Source: Levyella massiliensis (GTDB lineage: Bacteria > Bacillota > Clostridia > Tissierellales > Peptoniphilaceae). Taken from it: 48,741 bases of DNA. Positions 10,125 to 17,950 of the stretch are shown piece after piece. How positions within the stretch are numbered: position 1 is the stretch's first letter; each line of letters starts with the position of its first letter. The position numbers were made by a program, and so were the translations under genes. Where the stretch lies: positions 420,700-469,440 of the forward strand of contig NZ_HG529491.1 of the NCBI RefSeq assembly GCF_000308275.2, written 5' to 3'. Below the pieces are notes generated by a model. It searched no databases and was not told the origin of the DNA. It was given only the letters and a program-made list of their open reading frames with translations.

Positions 10125-10336
10125 GGTTTGCAGAAGCCCCGCATTTTGCGGGGCACCTGCACACCGCTACCCGTAGCGGTGTTGCCTCAGCAGCGGGTGC
10201 TGCTGTGTTAATCGGAAAACGTTCACAGAAGCACTTGTAAGTGTAAGGTTCCTTTCGAACCTTGCCGGATCATCGTTTCTCCTTTTCTCATCGGCAGTGA
10301 ATATTGCCAAACGAGAAAACCACCCCAACGTGGGGC
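10125..10336 (+). ncRNA. Multi-hairpin leader between hutU and the nhaC-type gene (possible cis-regulatory RNA)
   Basis: Consecutive strong hairpins fill this 212-nt stretch. GCCCCGC/GCGGGGC (10136-10154) is nested inside TGCAG/CTGCA. ACACCGCTA/TAGCGGTGT (10161-10182) has a CCCG loop. CAGCAGC/GCTGCTG (10188-10205) has a GGGT loop. AAGGTTC/GAACCTT spans 10245-10263. CCCC/GGGG (10323-10335) sits immediately before the ribosome site. None has a clear U-run. It could be a riboswitch, an attenuator or mRNA processing structure, or a relative of the multi-hairpin repeats elsewhere in the window. I do not recognise a named riboswitch class. Confidence 0.45.
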
Positions 10337-10351
10337 AAGAAAGGATTGCTT

Positions 10352-11887
10352 ATGAGCACCCAAAACAAACGGGAAGTTAGATTGCCCAGTATTTTCGAGG
10401 CAATTATCCCCATTCTTGTCATGATTGCTCTCATGGTCTACGTCTTCGGATTTAGCGATGGAGCTTATGACGGCGCGCATATGCCACTGATCATCGCATT
10501 GATCGTAACATGTGGGATTGGCTTTTTGTGTGGCCACTCTTTCCAGGATATGCTGGACGGCATTATTGATCGTATTAACGCAACCTTGGAAGCTATTTTG
10601 ATTCTGTTTACTGTTGGTCTTTTGGTTTCTTCCTTCATGATGTCCGGTACTATTCCGGCCGTAATTTATTATGGACTGAAATTATTGACCCCGCAGTTCT
10701 TCCTCCCGGTAGGCTGCATTCTGGTTGCTATCGTCGGTTTGGCTTGCGGTTCCTCTTGGACAGCTACTGCCACCATCGGTATTGCTTTCATGACCATCGG
10801 TGAAGGCTTGGGCATGAACCCGGCAATCACCGCCGGTATGGTTATCTCCGGCGCTTATGTCGGCGATAAGTTCTCCCCGTTGTCCGATGCGACGAACTTG
10901 GCTGCCGGTGTTTCGGAAACCGGTTTGTTTGACCACGTGACCGCCATGGTATCTACGACGGCTCCGGTCTTTGTTATCTCCTTGATTCTGTACACCATCA
11001 TCGGTTTTGCTTCCGGTTCGACCGCCGGCTACAATCCGGCTATCGCGGATGGCATTCGTGAAGCGATCTATACGCACTTCAACACGAACCCGCTGGTATT
11101 GCTTCCGATCCTCGTGGTTATTGCCATGTGCTTACTGCGTGTTCCGGGACTGCCGGGCGTTCTGGTTTCGGTTTTCACCGGTGTTATCTTTGCTCTGATT
11201 TTCCAAGGCGGCCACAGCCTGGCAGACATCTTCGCCATCCTGCACTATGGTCCGACTGTTGAAACGGGCAACGAATTCTTGGACAAAGCCTTGGCAAAAG
11301 GCGGTATGAATAACCAGATGTGGACGATCAACTTGATCATCCTCGCCGTTTCCTTCGGTGGCGCCCTTGAGCGCTGCGGTATCGTCGAGCGTCTGTTCGG
11401 CAACCTGAAGAGAAGAATTCACTCGGTGCCGGGTCTGATCCTGACTACCATGCTGACCTCCATCTTCTGCGACGCCGCTATGTGCGACCAGTTCTTGGGC
11501 ATTGGCGTTCCGGCTCCGCTGTACGCTGATAAATACGATGAAATGGGTCTTGCCCGCAACATGCTTTCCCGTACTTTGGAAGATGCCGGTACCCTGTGGG
11601 CCGTTATGTTCCCGTGGACTGCTTGCGGCGCTTACCAATTCAAGACCTTGGGTGTCAACCCGCTCTACTACTTCCCGTATGCGTTTGTTAACCTGCTGAA
11701 CCCGGTCTACGCTGTGGTTACAGCATTATTCAAACGCAACATCTTCTGGGCCGACGGTGCCTACACCAACGTATTTGGTAAAACCCGTCAGGGTAAGGTA
11801 GCGGAAGCTCCGGAAGAAGAACATGCAAAGGCTTTGAAGGCTCTGGAAGAACTGCGCCAGGCCGGCAAAGCACCGCGCATCAGCTAA
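10352..11887 (+). CDS. NhaC-family Na+/H+ antiporter-type transporter
   Basis: 511 residues from the ATG at 10352, chosen for AAAGGA upstream; an in-frame ATG at 10304 lies inside a hairpin. About eleven to twelve hydrophobic helices, with NhaC signatures: EAIIPILVMIALM at the start, VGLACGSSWTATATIGIAFM, GAYVGDKFSPLSDATNLAAG, and FCDAAMCDQFLGIGVPAPLYADKY. NhaC-type proteins exchange Na+ for H+ or for organic anions or amines. Placed after urocanate hydratase it may move histidine, urocanate or Na+ for the pathway; the substrate is inference. The C-terminus is a charged cytosolic tail. The gene ends at a strong terminator. Confidence 0.88.
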   Translation: MSTQNKREVRLPSIFEAIIPILVMIALMVYVFGFSDGAYDGAHMPLIIALIVTCGIGFLCGHSFQDMLDGIIDRINATLEAILILFTVGLLVSSFMMSGTIPAVIYYGLKLLTPQFFLPVGCILVAIVGLACGSSWTATATIGIAFMTIGEGLGMNPAITAGMVISGAYVGDKFSPLSDATNLAAGVSETGLFDHVTAMVSTTAPVFVISLILYTIIGFASGSTAGYNPAIADGIREAIYTHFNTNPLVLLPILVVIAMCLLRVPGLPGVLVSVFTGVIFALIFQGGHSLADIFAILHYGPTVETGNEFLDKALAKGGMNNQMWTINLIILAVSFGGALERCGIVERLFGNLKRRIHSVPGLILTTMLTSIFCDAAMCDQFLGIGVPAPLYADKYDEMGLARNMLSRTLEDAGTLWAVMFPWTACGAYQFKTLGVNPLYYFPYAFVNLLNPVYAVVTALFKRNIFWADGAYTNVFGKTRQGKVAEAPEEEHAKALKALEELRQAGKAPRIS

Positions 11888-11908
11888 TACACGCTAGTAG
11901 CAAACTCT

Positions 11909-11945
11909 GGGAAGGTGCTCCGCGGAGCACCTTCCCATTTTTTTA
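11909..11945 (+). terminator. Intrinsic terminator after the nhaC-type gene
   Basis: Twelve-bp stem GGGAAGGTGCTC / GAGCACCTTCCC with a CGCG loop, followed by ATTTTTTT. Confidence 0.93.
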
Positions 11946-12097
11946 AAGCCGCCGTACCCGCTGTGGTACAATAAGAGCGCTTGACGGATGGAAGCAGAAC
12001 AAAGGCACTGTGCCTTGCCCCGATGCCAAACACCACACAGGAAACCGTGGTTTGGAACCTCAGGGACACACAGACTCTGAACCTTAGAAAGATAGCG

Positions 12098-12610
12098 ATG
12101 AAGTCATTATTCGAAAAAGAACGCCCTTGGAAAAACGATCACGAAGCCATTGAAATGGAGCAAAAGCGCTTTTTTAAAAAATGGGTGCAACCCTACGCGT
12201 TTGTGCTTATTTTCTTTTGTATTGGCTTAGGCATCTTCACACCCTATCGCTTGACCCTTGTCATGGGATTGGTTCTTTTGCTCGCACTTCTTTCCAAACG
12301 CTATGCAGCCGTGACCGGAAAAGGCCTGGAGCAAATGAGCAATCTGCTCCTTTTCACCAATCATCGTATCGTGCCTTGGGAAAAAATTGATACGATCACC
12401 TATGAGAAATTGAAAGAACATCCGGAGATCACCATCCTTTATTTCACCTTGGGCGATCTCACCCGTCGCGCACTGTTTCCAACCTCCGAGCGCAATCGCA
12501 TCCTGCGCTTAGCACAGAAGTACGTCCCCGATGTGAAGATCTATGACGGCGCGGCCTTTAAAGAAAAAACGATACAGAAATACGCGAAGTCAAAGTCTAA
12601 ACAAAAATAG
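12098..12610 (+). CDS. Membrane protein with two helices and a PH-like cytosolic domain, unknown function
   Basis: 170 residues from the ATG at 12098 (AGAAAG upstream, a weak site); an in-frame ATG at 11981 would add 39 residues with no membrane or domain character. After a charged, amphipathic N-terminus come two helices (about 34-53 and 56-73), then a soluble domain with a bacterial-PH flavour (LLFTNHRIVPWEKIDTITYE, then ILYFTLGDLTRRALFPTSER) and a Lys-rich tail. Such proteins are usually inner-membrane accessory proteins of unknown role. It is isolated: a terminator lies before it and another after it, and repeats begin downstream. Confidence 0.65.
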   Translation: MKSLFEKERPWKNDHEAIEMEQKRFFKKWVQPYAFVLIFFCIGLGIFTPYRLTLVMGLVLLLALLSKRYAAVTGKGLEQMSNLLLFTNHRIVPWEKIDTITYEKLKEHPEITILYFTLGDLTRRALFPTSERNRILRLAQKYVPDVKIYDGAAFKEKTIQKYAKSKSKQK

Positions 12611-12703
12611 AGAGTCGCGTGAAACGGCATTCATGCCGTGAGAAAGTAAGCCTATGAACGGCATGAAGACGCCGCAAAGCGTGACGCCAATTATTAAAGC
12701 AGA

Positions 12704-12747
12704 GCCAAAGGCCCGAACGGAAACGTTCGGGCCTTTGGCTTCCTTCT
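12704..12747 (+). terminator. Intrinsic terminator
   Basis: Sixteen-bp perfect stem GCCAAAGGCCCGAACG / CGTTCGGGCCTTTGGC with a GAAA loop at 12704-12739, followed by TTCCTTCT. Probably ends the 12098-12610 gene. Confidence 0.8.
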
Positions 12748-12756
12748 GGGTAAAAC

Positions 12757-12915
12757 GACAGCCGCGGGCTGACACCGTCGGGCTAAACCGCCGGCCGTGA
12801 GGTCGACACCTTTGGGCTAAACCACCGGTCGTGAGGCTGACGCCGTCCGTGTTAGACCGTGGGCCGTGAGGGCTGACACCTTCCGGGCAAGCCGTGGCCG
12901 TGGGGCCGACACCTT
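12757..12915. repeat. Degenerate ~34-bp tandem repeat, five units
   Basis: The core GACACC recurs at 12771, 12805, 12839 (as GACGCC), 12875 and 12908, a spacing of 33-36 bp. Units read roughly as GGCCGTGAGGCTGACACC followed by TTCGGGCTAAACC. A single related unit occurs at about 30006-30044. No coding or promoter signal is seen. Confidence 0.7.
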
Positions 12916-13020
12916 CTATTCACTATTGGCGACTGAAAACGCAAAGTGAGAAGAGGCGCTGCCAACCGCACCGGCAGCGGCAAGCAGCGTGGGGGTCGAT
13001 ATGCTATCGATAGTCGGAGT

Positions 13021-13421
13021 ACCCCATGTTATTTCGCAATTTTATGAATAACATGGGGCAATGAATCTGCAAAAATGCAGTTTTACCCCATGTTATTTCG
13101 CTATTTTGAAAATAACATGGGGCGATGAATTCTTAAAAACGCTGTTTTACCCCATGTTATATCCTGAATTTCAAAAAAACATGGGGTAGCGACAGCCAGC
13201 GCGCCCCATGTTTTTTCCACTTCTTAAAAATAACATGGGGTAAAACGACAAAAAACAAGTCCCGACGCCCCATGTTATTTCGTGATTTGAAAAATAACAT
13301 GGGGTAAATCGACAAAAAGGCAGGCCTGGCGCCCCATGTTATTTTGCCATTTTGAAAATAACATGGGGTAGTGCAAATGCGAGTACCCATGTTTTTTCTA
13401 CTTTCTGAAAATAACATGGGG
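13021..13421. repeat. Palindrome array A: seven ~38-bp inverted repeats, 64-bp period
   Basis: Each unit has arms CCCCATGTTATT and AATAACATGGGG around a loop of about 12 bases, then a semi-conserved spacer of 26 or about 16 bp. Units begin near 13021, 13085, 13149, 13204, 13268, 13332 and 13385, giving steps of 64, 64, about 55, 64, 64 and about 53. Copies 3, 4 and 7 have decayed inner arms. The array lies in a region of about 1.1 kb without genes between convergent transcription units. Spacers resemble one another (GCAAAAATGCAGTTTT, AAATCGACAAAAAGGC), so it is not a CRISPR. Confidence 0.92.
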
Positions 13422-13455
13422 CGCGCAGCCATAAAACGTCAAGAAGCAGTATGTG

Positions 13456-13534
13456 ATAGAAGAGGTCGCTGGCAATAGAACAAAGTCGCTTGGGATAGAA
13501 CAAGTCGCTGGCAATAGAAGAAGTCACTGGCGAC
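13456..13534. repeat. 19-bp tandem repeat, four units
   Basis: ATAGAA-initiated units at 13456, 13475, 13495 and 13514, consensus ATAGAACAAGTCGCTGGCA. A second tandem array with a similar start (ATAGAAGAAGG) and the same unit length occurs at 39434-39540. Confidence 0.75.
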
Positions 13535-13573
13535 AGCAAATGTCGCCGACGGTTGTAACGAGCATAAAAAGGA

Positions 13574-13716
13574 GCGCCGCTTGCGCGGCGCGGATTGATA
13601 TTGGCGCCTGCGGCGCCGTAAGGAGTCGGCCTTCGGCCGACGATTTGTAAAAGAAGGTGCCCGCCTGCGGCGGGCGGTTAGTGAAGAAGCGGAGGGCGGC
13701 CTGTTGGGCCGCCTCC
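13574..13716. repeat. Multi-hairpin GC-rich element, copy 1
   Basis: Five consecutive hairpins: GCGCCGC/GCGGCGC (13574-13591), GGCGCC/GGCGCC (13603-13617), GTCGGCC/GGCCGAC (13625-13641), GCCCGCC/GGCGGGC (13659-13675) and GGCGGCC/GGCCGCC (13695-13713). The last is flanked by GGAG and TCCTTTATT, terminator-like on the plus strand. A clear homologue follows array B at 23611-23757, and a partial one is near array C. The third hairpin shows a T-A to C-G compensatory pair change between copies, which supports selection on structure. It may also close the minus-strand lipoprotein gene. Confidence 0.8.
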
Positions 13717-13723
13717 TTTATTA

Positions 13724-14356
13724 TCACTTTGCTTCCGTAATCGGCGCGCGAAAGACGGCGGTGTGCTTATTGCCGTTGGATTCGTAGACGGAAAAGTAAA
13801 TGTCCATTTCCTTGCTGGGGTGCAGCAGACCATGGGCGGAGGTGGCGTTTTCCATCTTGGCGCCGATGGGCGTGGGAATGGGGTCGGCGCCTTCCTGGAT
13901 GGGATAGGAGAAGCCCATGGATTTTTCTGCGTCAACAACACGCTCGGGCGTGATGTAGAGATCTTGCGAGTCGCCTTGGAAGCCGAGATTTTCATAGGTG
14001 TAGTTAATGATGACCACCTGCTCGGGCTTTTTCTCGGCATATTCATTACGCTTCGTTGTCGATGTGACGGAATTGATGGTGAGGGTGAAGAGGCTCGGGA
14101 CTTTCCACGTTTCGCCCAGACGGAGCTTCTCGGGCTTTGCCGAATCGTTCATCGCATTAGCCTCTTCTTGTGCGCTCTTTTTCAGCGTATCATTCTCCTG
14201 TTCCAGTTTTTCCAGTTTGTCCTTTAACGCACGAATTTCTTCCGAATAGGAAGCGGCGTTTTCATTCATGGCCTGTTGCGCTGCCTTCTTCGAGGACGAC
14301 GAACAAGCCGTTAACAAGAGCATTGCTGCGACGACGCATAAAATACTTTTTTTCAT
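13724..14356 (-). CDS. Lipoprotein with coiled coil and DUF4352-like domain
   Basis: 210 residues, with GGGAGG before the ATG. The N-terminus is a lipoprotein signal ending LLTACSSSSKK (Cys about 18), so it is anchored outside the membrane. Residues about 35-70 form a charged heptad region (EIRALKDKLEKLEQENDTLKK), followed by a beta-rich domain of about 130 residues. That domain (GETWKVPSLFTLTINSVTST, VVIINYTYENLGFQGD, LLHPSKEMDIYFSVYES) resembles the immunoglobulin-like DUF4352/DUF5067 lipoproteins; compare the lipoprotein gene at 1943. The role is unknown. The stop is next to the multi-hairpin element, which may terminate it. Confidence 0.75.
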   Translation of the reverse strand: MKKSILCVVAAMLLLTACSSSSKKAAQQAMNENAASYSEEIRALKDKLEKLEQENDTLKKSAQEEANAMNDSAKPEKLRLGETWKVPSLFTLTINSVTSTTKRNEYAEKKPEQVVIINYTYENLGFQGDSQDLYITPERVVDAEKSMGFSYPIQEGADPIPTPIGAKMENATSAHGLLHPSKEMDIYFSVYESNGNKHTAVFRAPITEAK

Positions 14357-14405
14357 AATGCCTCCCAGTCACTAAAGTTCCCTGTCGTAAAAGTGCATCG
14401 CTGTT

Positions 14406-14939
14406 TTAATGATTGCGCTCGTTTAAAATTTCGATTTGACAAGCCTTCATCGCTTCGAGAGCCGTGCGATGGGAGGCGGGGGTGACGCCGGCACAGCCGC
14501 GGGCGTCTACCTTCAAAGGAATTTCAGGGAAGAAGGCCTTGATGAGTAAGGCATTAGAAATGACGCAGATATCGGTATCCAGTCCCAGCAATGTGATAGA
14601 GGCGATGCGATCGTGATCGTCGAGATCGGACAGGATGGCCGGGAGGGATGCTGCTCCAAAAGTTATCTTATCAATGGCTTCCGTGGTGCGCAGCGCTTCC
14701 AGATCCTTTTGAATTTGCCAGCCGTCGCTGCCGCGGAGACAATGCGGGACAGGCAGATATTTGCCCTCTTGCGTATCCATGTAATTGTCGCGATGGGTAT
14801 CGCGCGTAAAGAGCACAGTGCCGTCAAACGTCTTCACCCGATCGATGACGTAGGGGACGATGGCCTGCGCCTCTTTGGAGCCCAAAGCGCCATCGATAAA
14901 ATCATTTTGCATATCGATCACAATTAAAATGTTTTGCAT
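14406..14939 (-). CDS. Isochorismatase-fold cysteine hydrolase, nicotinamidase-like
   Basis: 177 residues. The catalytic triad of the family is visible: D9 in LIVIDMQNDF, K91 in DKITFGA, and C125 in LGLDTDICVISNAL. The metal-site motif RDTH (45-49) and the HCLRG turn (66-70) match nicotinamidases more than isochorismatases. It probably hydrolyses nicotinamide to nicotinate for NAD salvage, though related amidases use other substrates. Cytosolic. Upstream of it on the same strand is the hemolysin III gene, 84 bp away, with a GGAAAG ribosome site between them. Confidence 0.8.
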   Translation of the reverse strand: MQNILIVIDMQNDFIDGALGSKEAQAIVPYVIDRVKTFDGTVLFTRDTHRDNYMDTQEGKYLPVPHCLRGSDGWQIQKDLEALRTTEAIDKITFGAASLPAILSDLDDHDRIASITLLGLDTDICVISNALLIKAFFPEIPLKVDARGCAGVTPASHRTALEAMKACQIEILNERNH

Positions 14940-15023
14940 GGTTTTCCTTTCCGTTTTGTTCTTGGCGATGGACTTGTCGCGAGACGCTGCACCGTGGAGC
15001 GCCGGATGGCGGCATTGCCACGG

Positions 15024-15746
15024 CTATAAGTAAAAGTAATAGCCGATGAAATGAGCCACGGCGGCTGCCAGCACGAACAGGTGCCAGATCACATGGTGAT
15101 ATTTCCATTTTTTCATGCGGTAAAAGACTGTACCGACGGAATAGAGAATGCCGCCGAGAAGAATCAGGGCAAAGAGCGGCCAGGGGCGCTCGGTAAGAAG
15201 AAGGCGCACCAGGAAAATGCCCAGCCAGCCCATACAGATGTATAAAAAGGTGGAAACGCCTTTGAGGCGATCGTAGCTACGAAACGTGACGGCCTTAAAC
15301 ACGGTCCCGCCTACAGCAATGACCCAAATTACGCTCAGGAGAAGAATGCGTTCCAGGCCCGTCATCAGGAGCAATATCGGCGGCGTGAAGCTGCCGGCGA
15401 TGAACAGAAAAATGGCAACATGGTCAAAGATTCGCAAGATGGATTTAACTTTAGGTGCGGGGACGGAATGGTAGACCGTGCTGGCCAAAAACAGAAAAAT
15501 AAAGCAACCGCCATAGATCGCAAAAGCCACGATACCGATCGGACGTTGGTGGTGCACCTCGGTAATGAGAAGCATTACCAGAAACACAACGCCCAACACG
15601 ACACCGATGCCATGGGTTAAGGCATTGAGAAGTTCCACCTTCCAATCGAGGCGTGGCAATTCGTTAAGGATCACTTCTCGCGCGTCATGAATCGAATCAC
15701 GTTTGTCATGCCTCGGTTCATATGCGTCAGGGGATACAGAGTACAT
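15024..15746 (-). CDS. Hemolysin III / TrhA family seven-helix membrane protein
   Basis: 240 residues from the ATG at 15746, chosen because AGAAAGG is six bases upstream; longer in-frame starts would reach into the region beside the tRNA gene. Seven hydrophobic helices and the family hallmarks are present: the N-terminal NALTHGIGVVLGVVF, the STVYHSVP motif near helix three, and the C-terminal HHVIWHLFVLAAAVAHFIGYYFYL pattern with metal-binding histidines. Members belong to the PAQR superfamily; some bacterial versions (TrhA) affect membrane fluidity, and the haemolysin name is historical. Transcribed away from the adjacent tRNA-Gly gene. Confidence 0.9.
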   Translation of the reverse strand: MYSVSPDAYEPRHDKRDSIHDAREVILNELPRLDWKVELLNALTHGIGVVLGVVFLVMLLITEVHHQRPIGIVAFAIYGGCFIFLFLASTVYHSVPAPKVKSILRIFDHVAIFLFIAGSFTPPILLLMTGLERILLLSVIWVIAVGGTVFKAVTFRSYDRLKGVSTFLYICMGWLGIFLVRLLLTERPWPLFALILLGGILYSVGTVFYRMKKWKYHHVIWHLFVLAAAVAHFIGYYFYL

Positions 15747-15826
15747 AGGCATCCTTTCTAAAAAGGGAATCTTGGACGCCCGTCTGGCGCCCCACCACAA
15801 AAAGTGTTATCATAAATGCAATCTTT

Positions 15827-15897
15827 GCGGCTGTAGTTCAATGGTAGAACACCGGCTTCCCAAGCCGGATGCGCGGGTTCGATTCCCGTCAGCCGCT
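15827..15897 (+). tRNA. tRNA-Gly (anticodon CCC)
   Basis: A complete cloverleaf: acceptor GCGGCTG pairs with CAGCCGC, D-arm GTTC/GAAC, anticodon stem CCGGC/GCCGG around loop TTCCCAA (anticodon CCC), and T-loop TTCGATT. The discriminator base is T and CCA is not encoded. A T-run follows directly. It reads GGG codons. Confidence 0.97.
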
Positions 15898-16000
15898 TTT
15901 TTTGTGCTCGAAACCGGTCAAGCGGTCCCGTACCCTTCTATTATGCCAGTTTTGCACAGCCGTTTGTATAAAATACGAGGCTCTAAACCATACGACAAAG

Positions 16001-16037
16001 CAGAAGGGAGACGTCAACCGCCTCCCTTCTGTTTTGT
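16001..16037. terminator. Bidirectional-type terminator hairpin
   Basis: Stem CAGAAGGGAG / CTCCCTTCTG (16001-16031) followed by TTTTGTT on the plus strand. It lies between tRNA-Gly and the convergent gene at 16079-16276 and could serve both. Confidence 0.65.
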
Positions 16038-16078
16038 TCATCTCTACTTTATTTTTCTGTCTTCTTCTCACCCTCCTT

Positions 16079-16276
16079 TTATTCTTGGCCACTCAGATTT
16101 TTAGCGGCATCGGTTTTTTCCTTGCCTTTTTCCCGGTTGTCATGCTCCTCAAGAGGCTTGTCGTTATTGATGGCGTTATCCGTGTAGAAATCCGTATTGC
16201 GTGCATTACGGTTCAATTCTGCGTTATTAGCCTTCATGGCCTCCTCATTCTGCTTGTTAATGTCTTTGTTATTCAA
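16079..16276 (-). CDS. Small hydrophilic Asn/Glu/Lys-rich protein, unknown
   Basis: 65 residues. The start is TTG at 16276, supported by GAAAGGAG with ideal spacing; there is no ATG at this position. The sequence (NNKDINKQNEEAMKANNAEL and so on) is almost wholly polar, with many Asn, Glu, Lys and Asp and no hydrophobic core, so it is probably helical or disordered and cytosolic. It follows the SPFH gene by 19 bp and may share its transcript. No family is recognised. The strong ribosome site and operon position argue that it is real. Confidence 0.6.
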   Translation of the reverse strand: MNNKDINKQNEEAMKANNAELNRNARNTDFYTDNAINNDKPLEEHDNREKGKEKTDAAKNLSGQE

Positions 16277-16295
16277 AATGCACTCCTTTCAAATT

Positions 16296-17612
16296 CTATT
16301 CTTGTTCGTCGGTTGTTTTAGCATCCGACGCTTCGGACGGAGGTTCGCTTTGCAGCTTCTGGCCGCATTCCGGGCAGAAGCGCGATTGGGGACTTACCGG
16401 TTTGCCGCACTTCGGGCATTTCAGCGATGCATCCGGCTTTTTTGTGCCGCATTCACTGCAGAATTTCCCGGTATTAGTAATGCCGCATTGCGGGCAAGTC
16501 CATGTTGACGTTGCGACACCGGCCATTACCGTCTCCGCTCCTGCGTGATTTTCTGCCGCATCGGGATTCGGCGCCGGCTGCGCCTGCGAGGCTTGTTGTG
16601 CCTGTTGTTGGCGAATTTGTTCCGCATTATTTTGCGAGAATGTGCCAAAGCCGCTGCCCATCGTGGACATACCTACGCCCATGCCGAAGAAGGCCTGGCC
16701 CGCACCGGCTTTGTTGCTGCCGGCGGATTCCAGTCCGCGAGCAATGGAGCCTTGGACATAACCTTCGCGGATGGAGGCATCCGAGAGCATAGCGCCCTGA
16801 TTACGCATATTGATGAGCTTCTGCGACTCTTCATCATAAGAAATCGAAGCAATCGCTACCGATTCGACTTGGAAGCCGCGCAATTCCTGCCACTTCTCAT
16901 CCAGCACATCCTGCATGTACTTGGCCAGATCATCGCCACGCGAGAGGACGAAGGAAATGCGCTGTCCGTCGGAACTCATCTTATTGAGAGCCGTTTGGAA
17001 TGCCGTCAAAAACTCATTGCGATACTGTTCACTCATATCTGCCACATCAATGCTGCTATCCGCATCATGATCGGCAACCTGCACATAGAATTTCAGCGGA
17101 TCCGTAATGCGAATGGTGTAGGAACCGTATGCACGCAGAAATAACTCCGCGTTATAGAAATTATCAAAGTAGTTGACCGGTGCCGGCGTTCCAAACTTCA
17201 GCCCGCGGATTTCCTGCATATTGAGGAAATACGTGGTTTGTTTGTACGGCGTCGTACCTGAAAAACGCACACGATTGAAGGTCTCCTTTACGGTATCGCC
17301 CAATTCCCCGTTGAACAGCGATGGCATGGACGAATTATCCACTTTGAAATAACCGGCTTCGCCCGAGTAGTCGATCACTTTTCCGCCATCGACTAACAGC
17401 ATGAACTGGCCTTCCTTCACTTGGATAATCGAGCCGTTGGAAATCGTATCTGCCGTCCCCTTGCGATTCGAATTGCGGGAGTCATTCTGTCGCACCATAA
17501 CGCCTGGTGCTGTAATAGTGCTCGGCCCCATATAGTCCGATTCGTAAACTTCCAGCCACTGATCGGCCAAACCGCCGCCGATGGCACCGGCTAACGCGCG
17601 AATAATGCCCAT
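16296..17612 (-). CDS. SPFH-domain protein with C-terminal zinc ribbons (virion core protein-like)
   Basis: 438 residues, with GGAGG before the ATG. Order: a short Gly-rich N-terminus (MGIIRALAGAIGGGLADQW), an SPFH/band-7-like domain (about 20-300, with TTYFLNMQEIRGLKFGTPAPV and GSYTIRITDPLKFYVQV), a Gly/Met then Gln/Ala-rich linker (about 300-370), then zinc ribbons CPQCG, CSECG, CPKCG and CPECG (about 375-425). The layout matches the YdjI-like family annotated as virion core protein or SPFH protein with double zinc ribbon. Bacterial relatives act in membrane-domain organisation or stress response. No transmembrane helix is apparent. An acidic Glu/Asp tail ends it. Confidence 0.85.
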   Translation of the reverse strand: MGIIRALAGAIGGGLADQWLEVYESDYMGPSTITAPGVMVRQNDSRNSNRKGTADTISNGSIIQVKEGQFMLLVDGGKVIDYSGEAGYFKVDNSSMPSLFNGELGDTVKETFNRVRFSGTTPYKQTTYFLNMQEIRGLKFGTPAPVNYFDNFYNAELFLRAYGSYTIRITDPLKFYVQVADHDADSSIDVADMSEQYRNEFLTAFQTALNKMSSDGQRISFVLSRGDDLAKYMQDVLDEKWQELRGFQVESVAIASISYDEESQKLINMRNQGAMLSDASIREGYVQGSIARGLESAGSNKAGAGQAFFGMGVGMSTMGSGFGTFSQNNAEQIRQQQAQQASQAQPAPNPDAAENHAGAETVMAGVATSTWTCPQCGITNTGKFCSECGTKKPDASLKCPKCGKPVSPQSRFCPECGQKLQSEPPSEASDAKTTDEQE

Positions 17613-17831
17613 TCTTACCTCCTAAGGTGGGTTCTATGTACGCTCTAACATCCTCTGCTGTCAACCCTAGACGATCGGAAAAGCTAGTCACCCCGAGAGC
17701 GGAACGCTCGGTACGTTTCTTCCGACTTCTATCGTCCTTATACCCAACTCTGCGGGGAAATCTATTTTTTACACGAAGTACTATCGCCTCTGTACGATCG
17801 TTAGCAACACGCAAACCTCATATTTAAAGGG

Positions 17832-17837
17832 TATAAT
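17832..17837 (+). promoter_or_regulatory. Candidate -10 element upstream of ftsH
   Basis: A perfect TATAAT in the 338-bp divergent region before ftsH; no matching -35 was found at 16-18 bp. A transcript from here would have a leader of about 105 bases. Weak evidence. Confidence 0.3.
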
Positions 17838-17950
17838 AACGAAACAAATACTAAAAAAAGCAAGCAGCTCTAGCGCCGCCATCGCCAAGAGGGGATAAAA
17901 GCGCGACGCGCTTGCGATTCGGATAGAAAAGCTGAAAGGAAGAGGAAAAT

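Noticed and set aside
13021-13421. Insertion-sequence-derived miniature transposon array
   Set aside because: No target-site duplications or transposase; the strict tandem periodicity is unlike dispersed miniature elements.
13157-13432. Open frame through array A on the minus strand
   Set aside because: Same artefact of palindromic repeats; the start lies within a repeat arm (CCCATG) and has no ribosome site.
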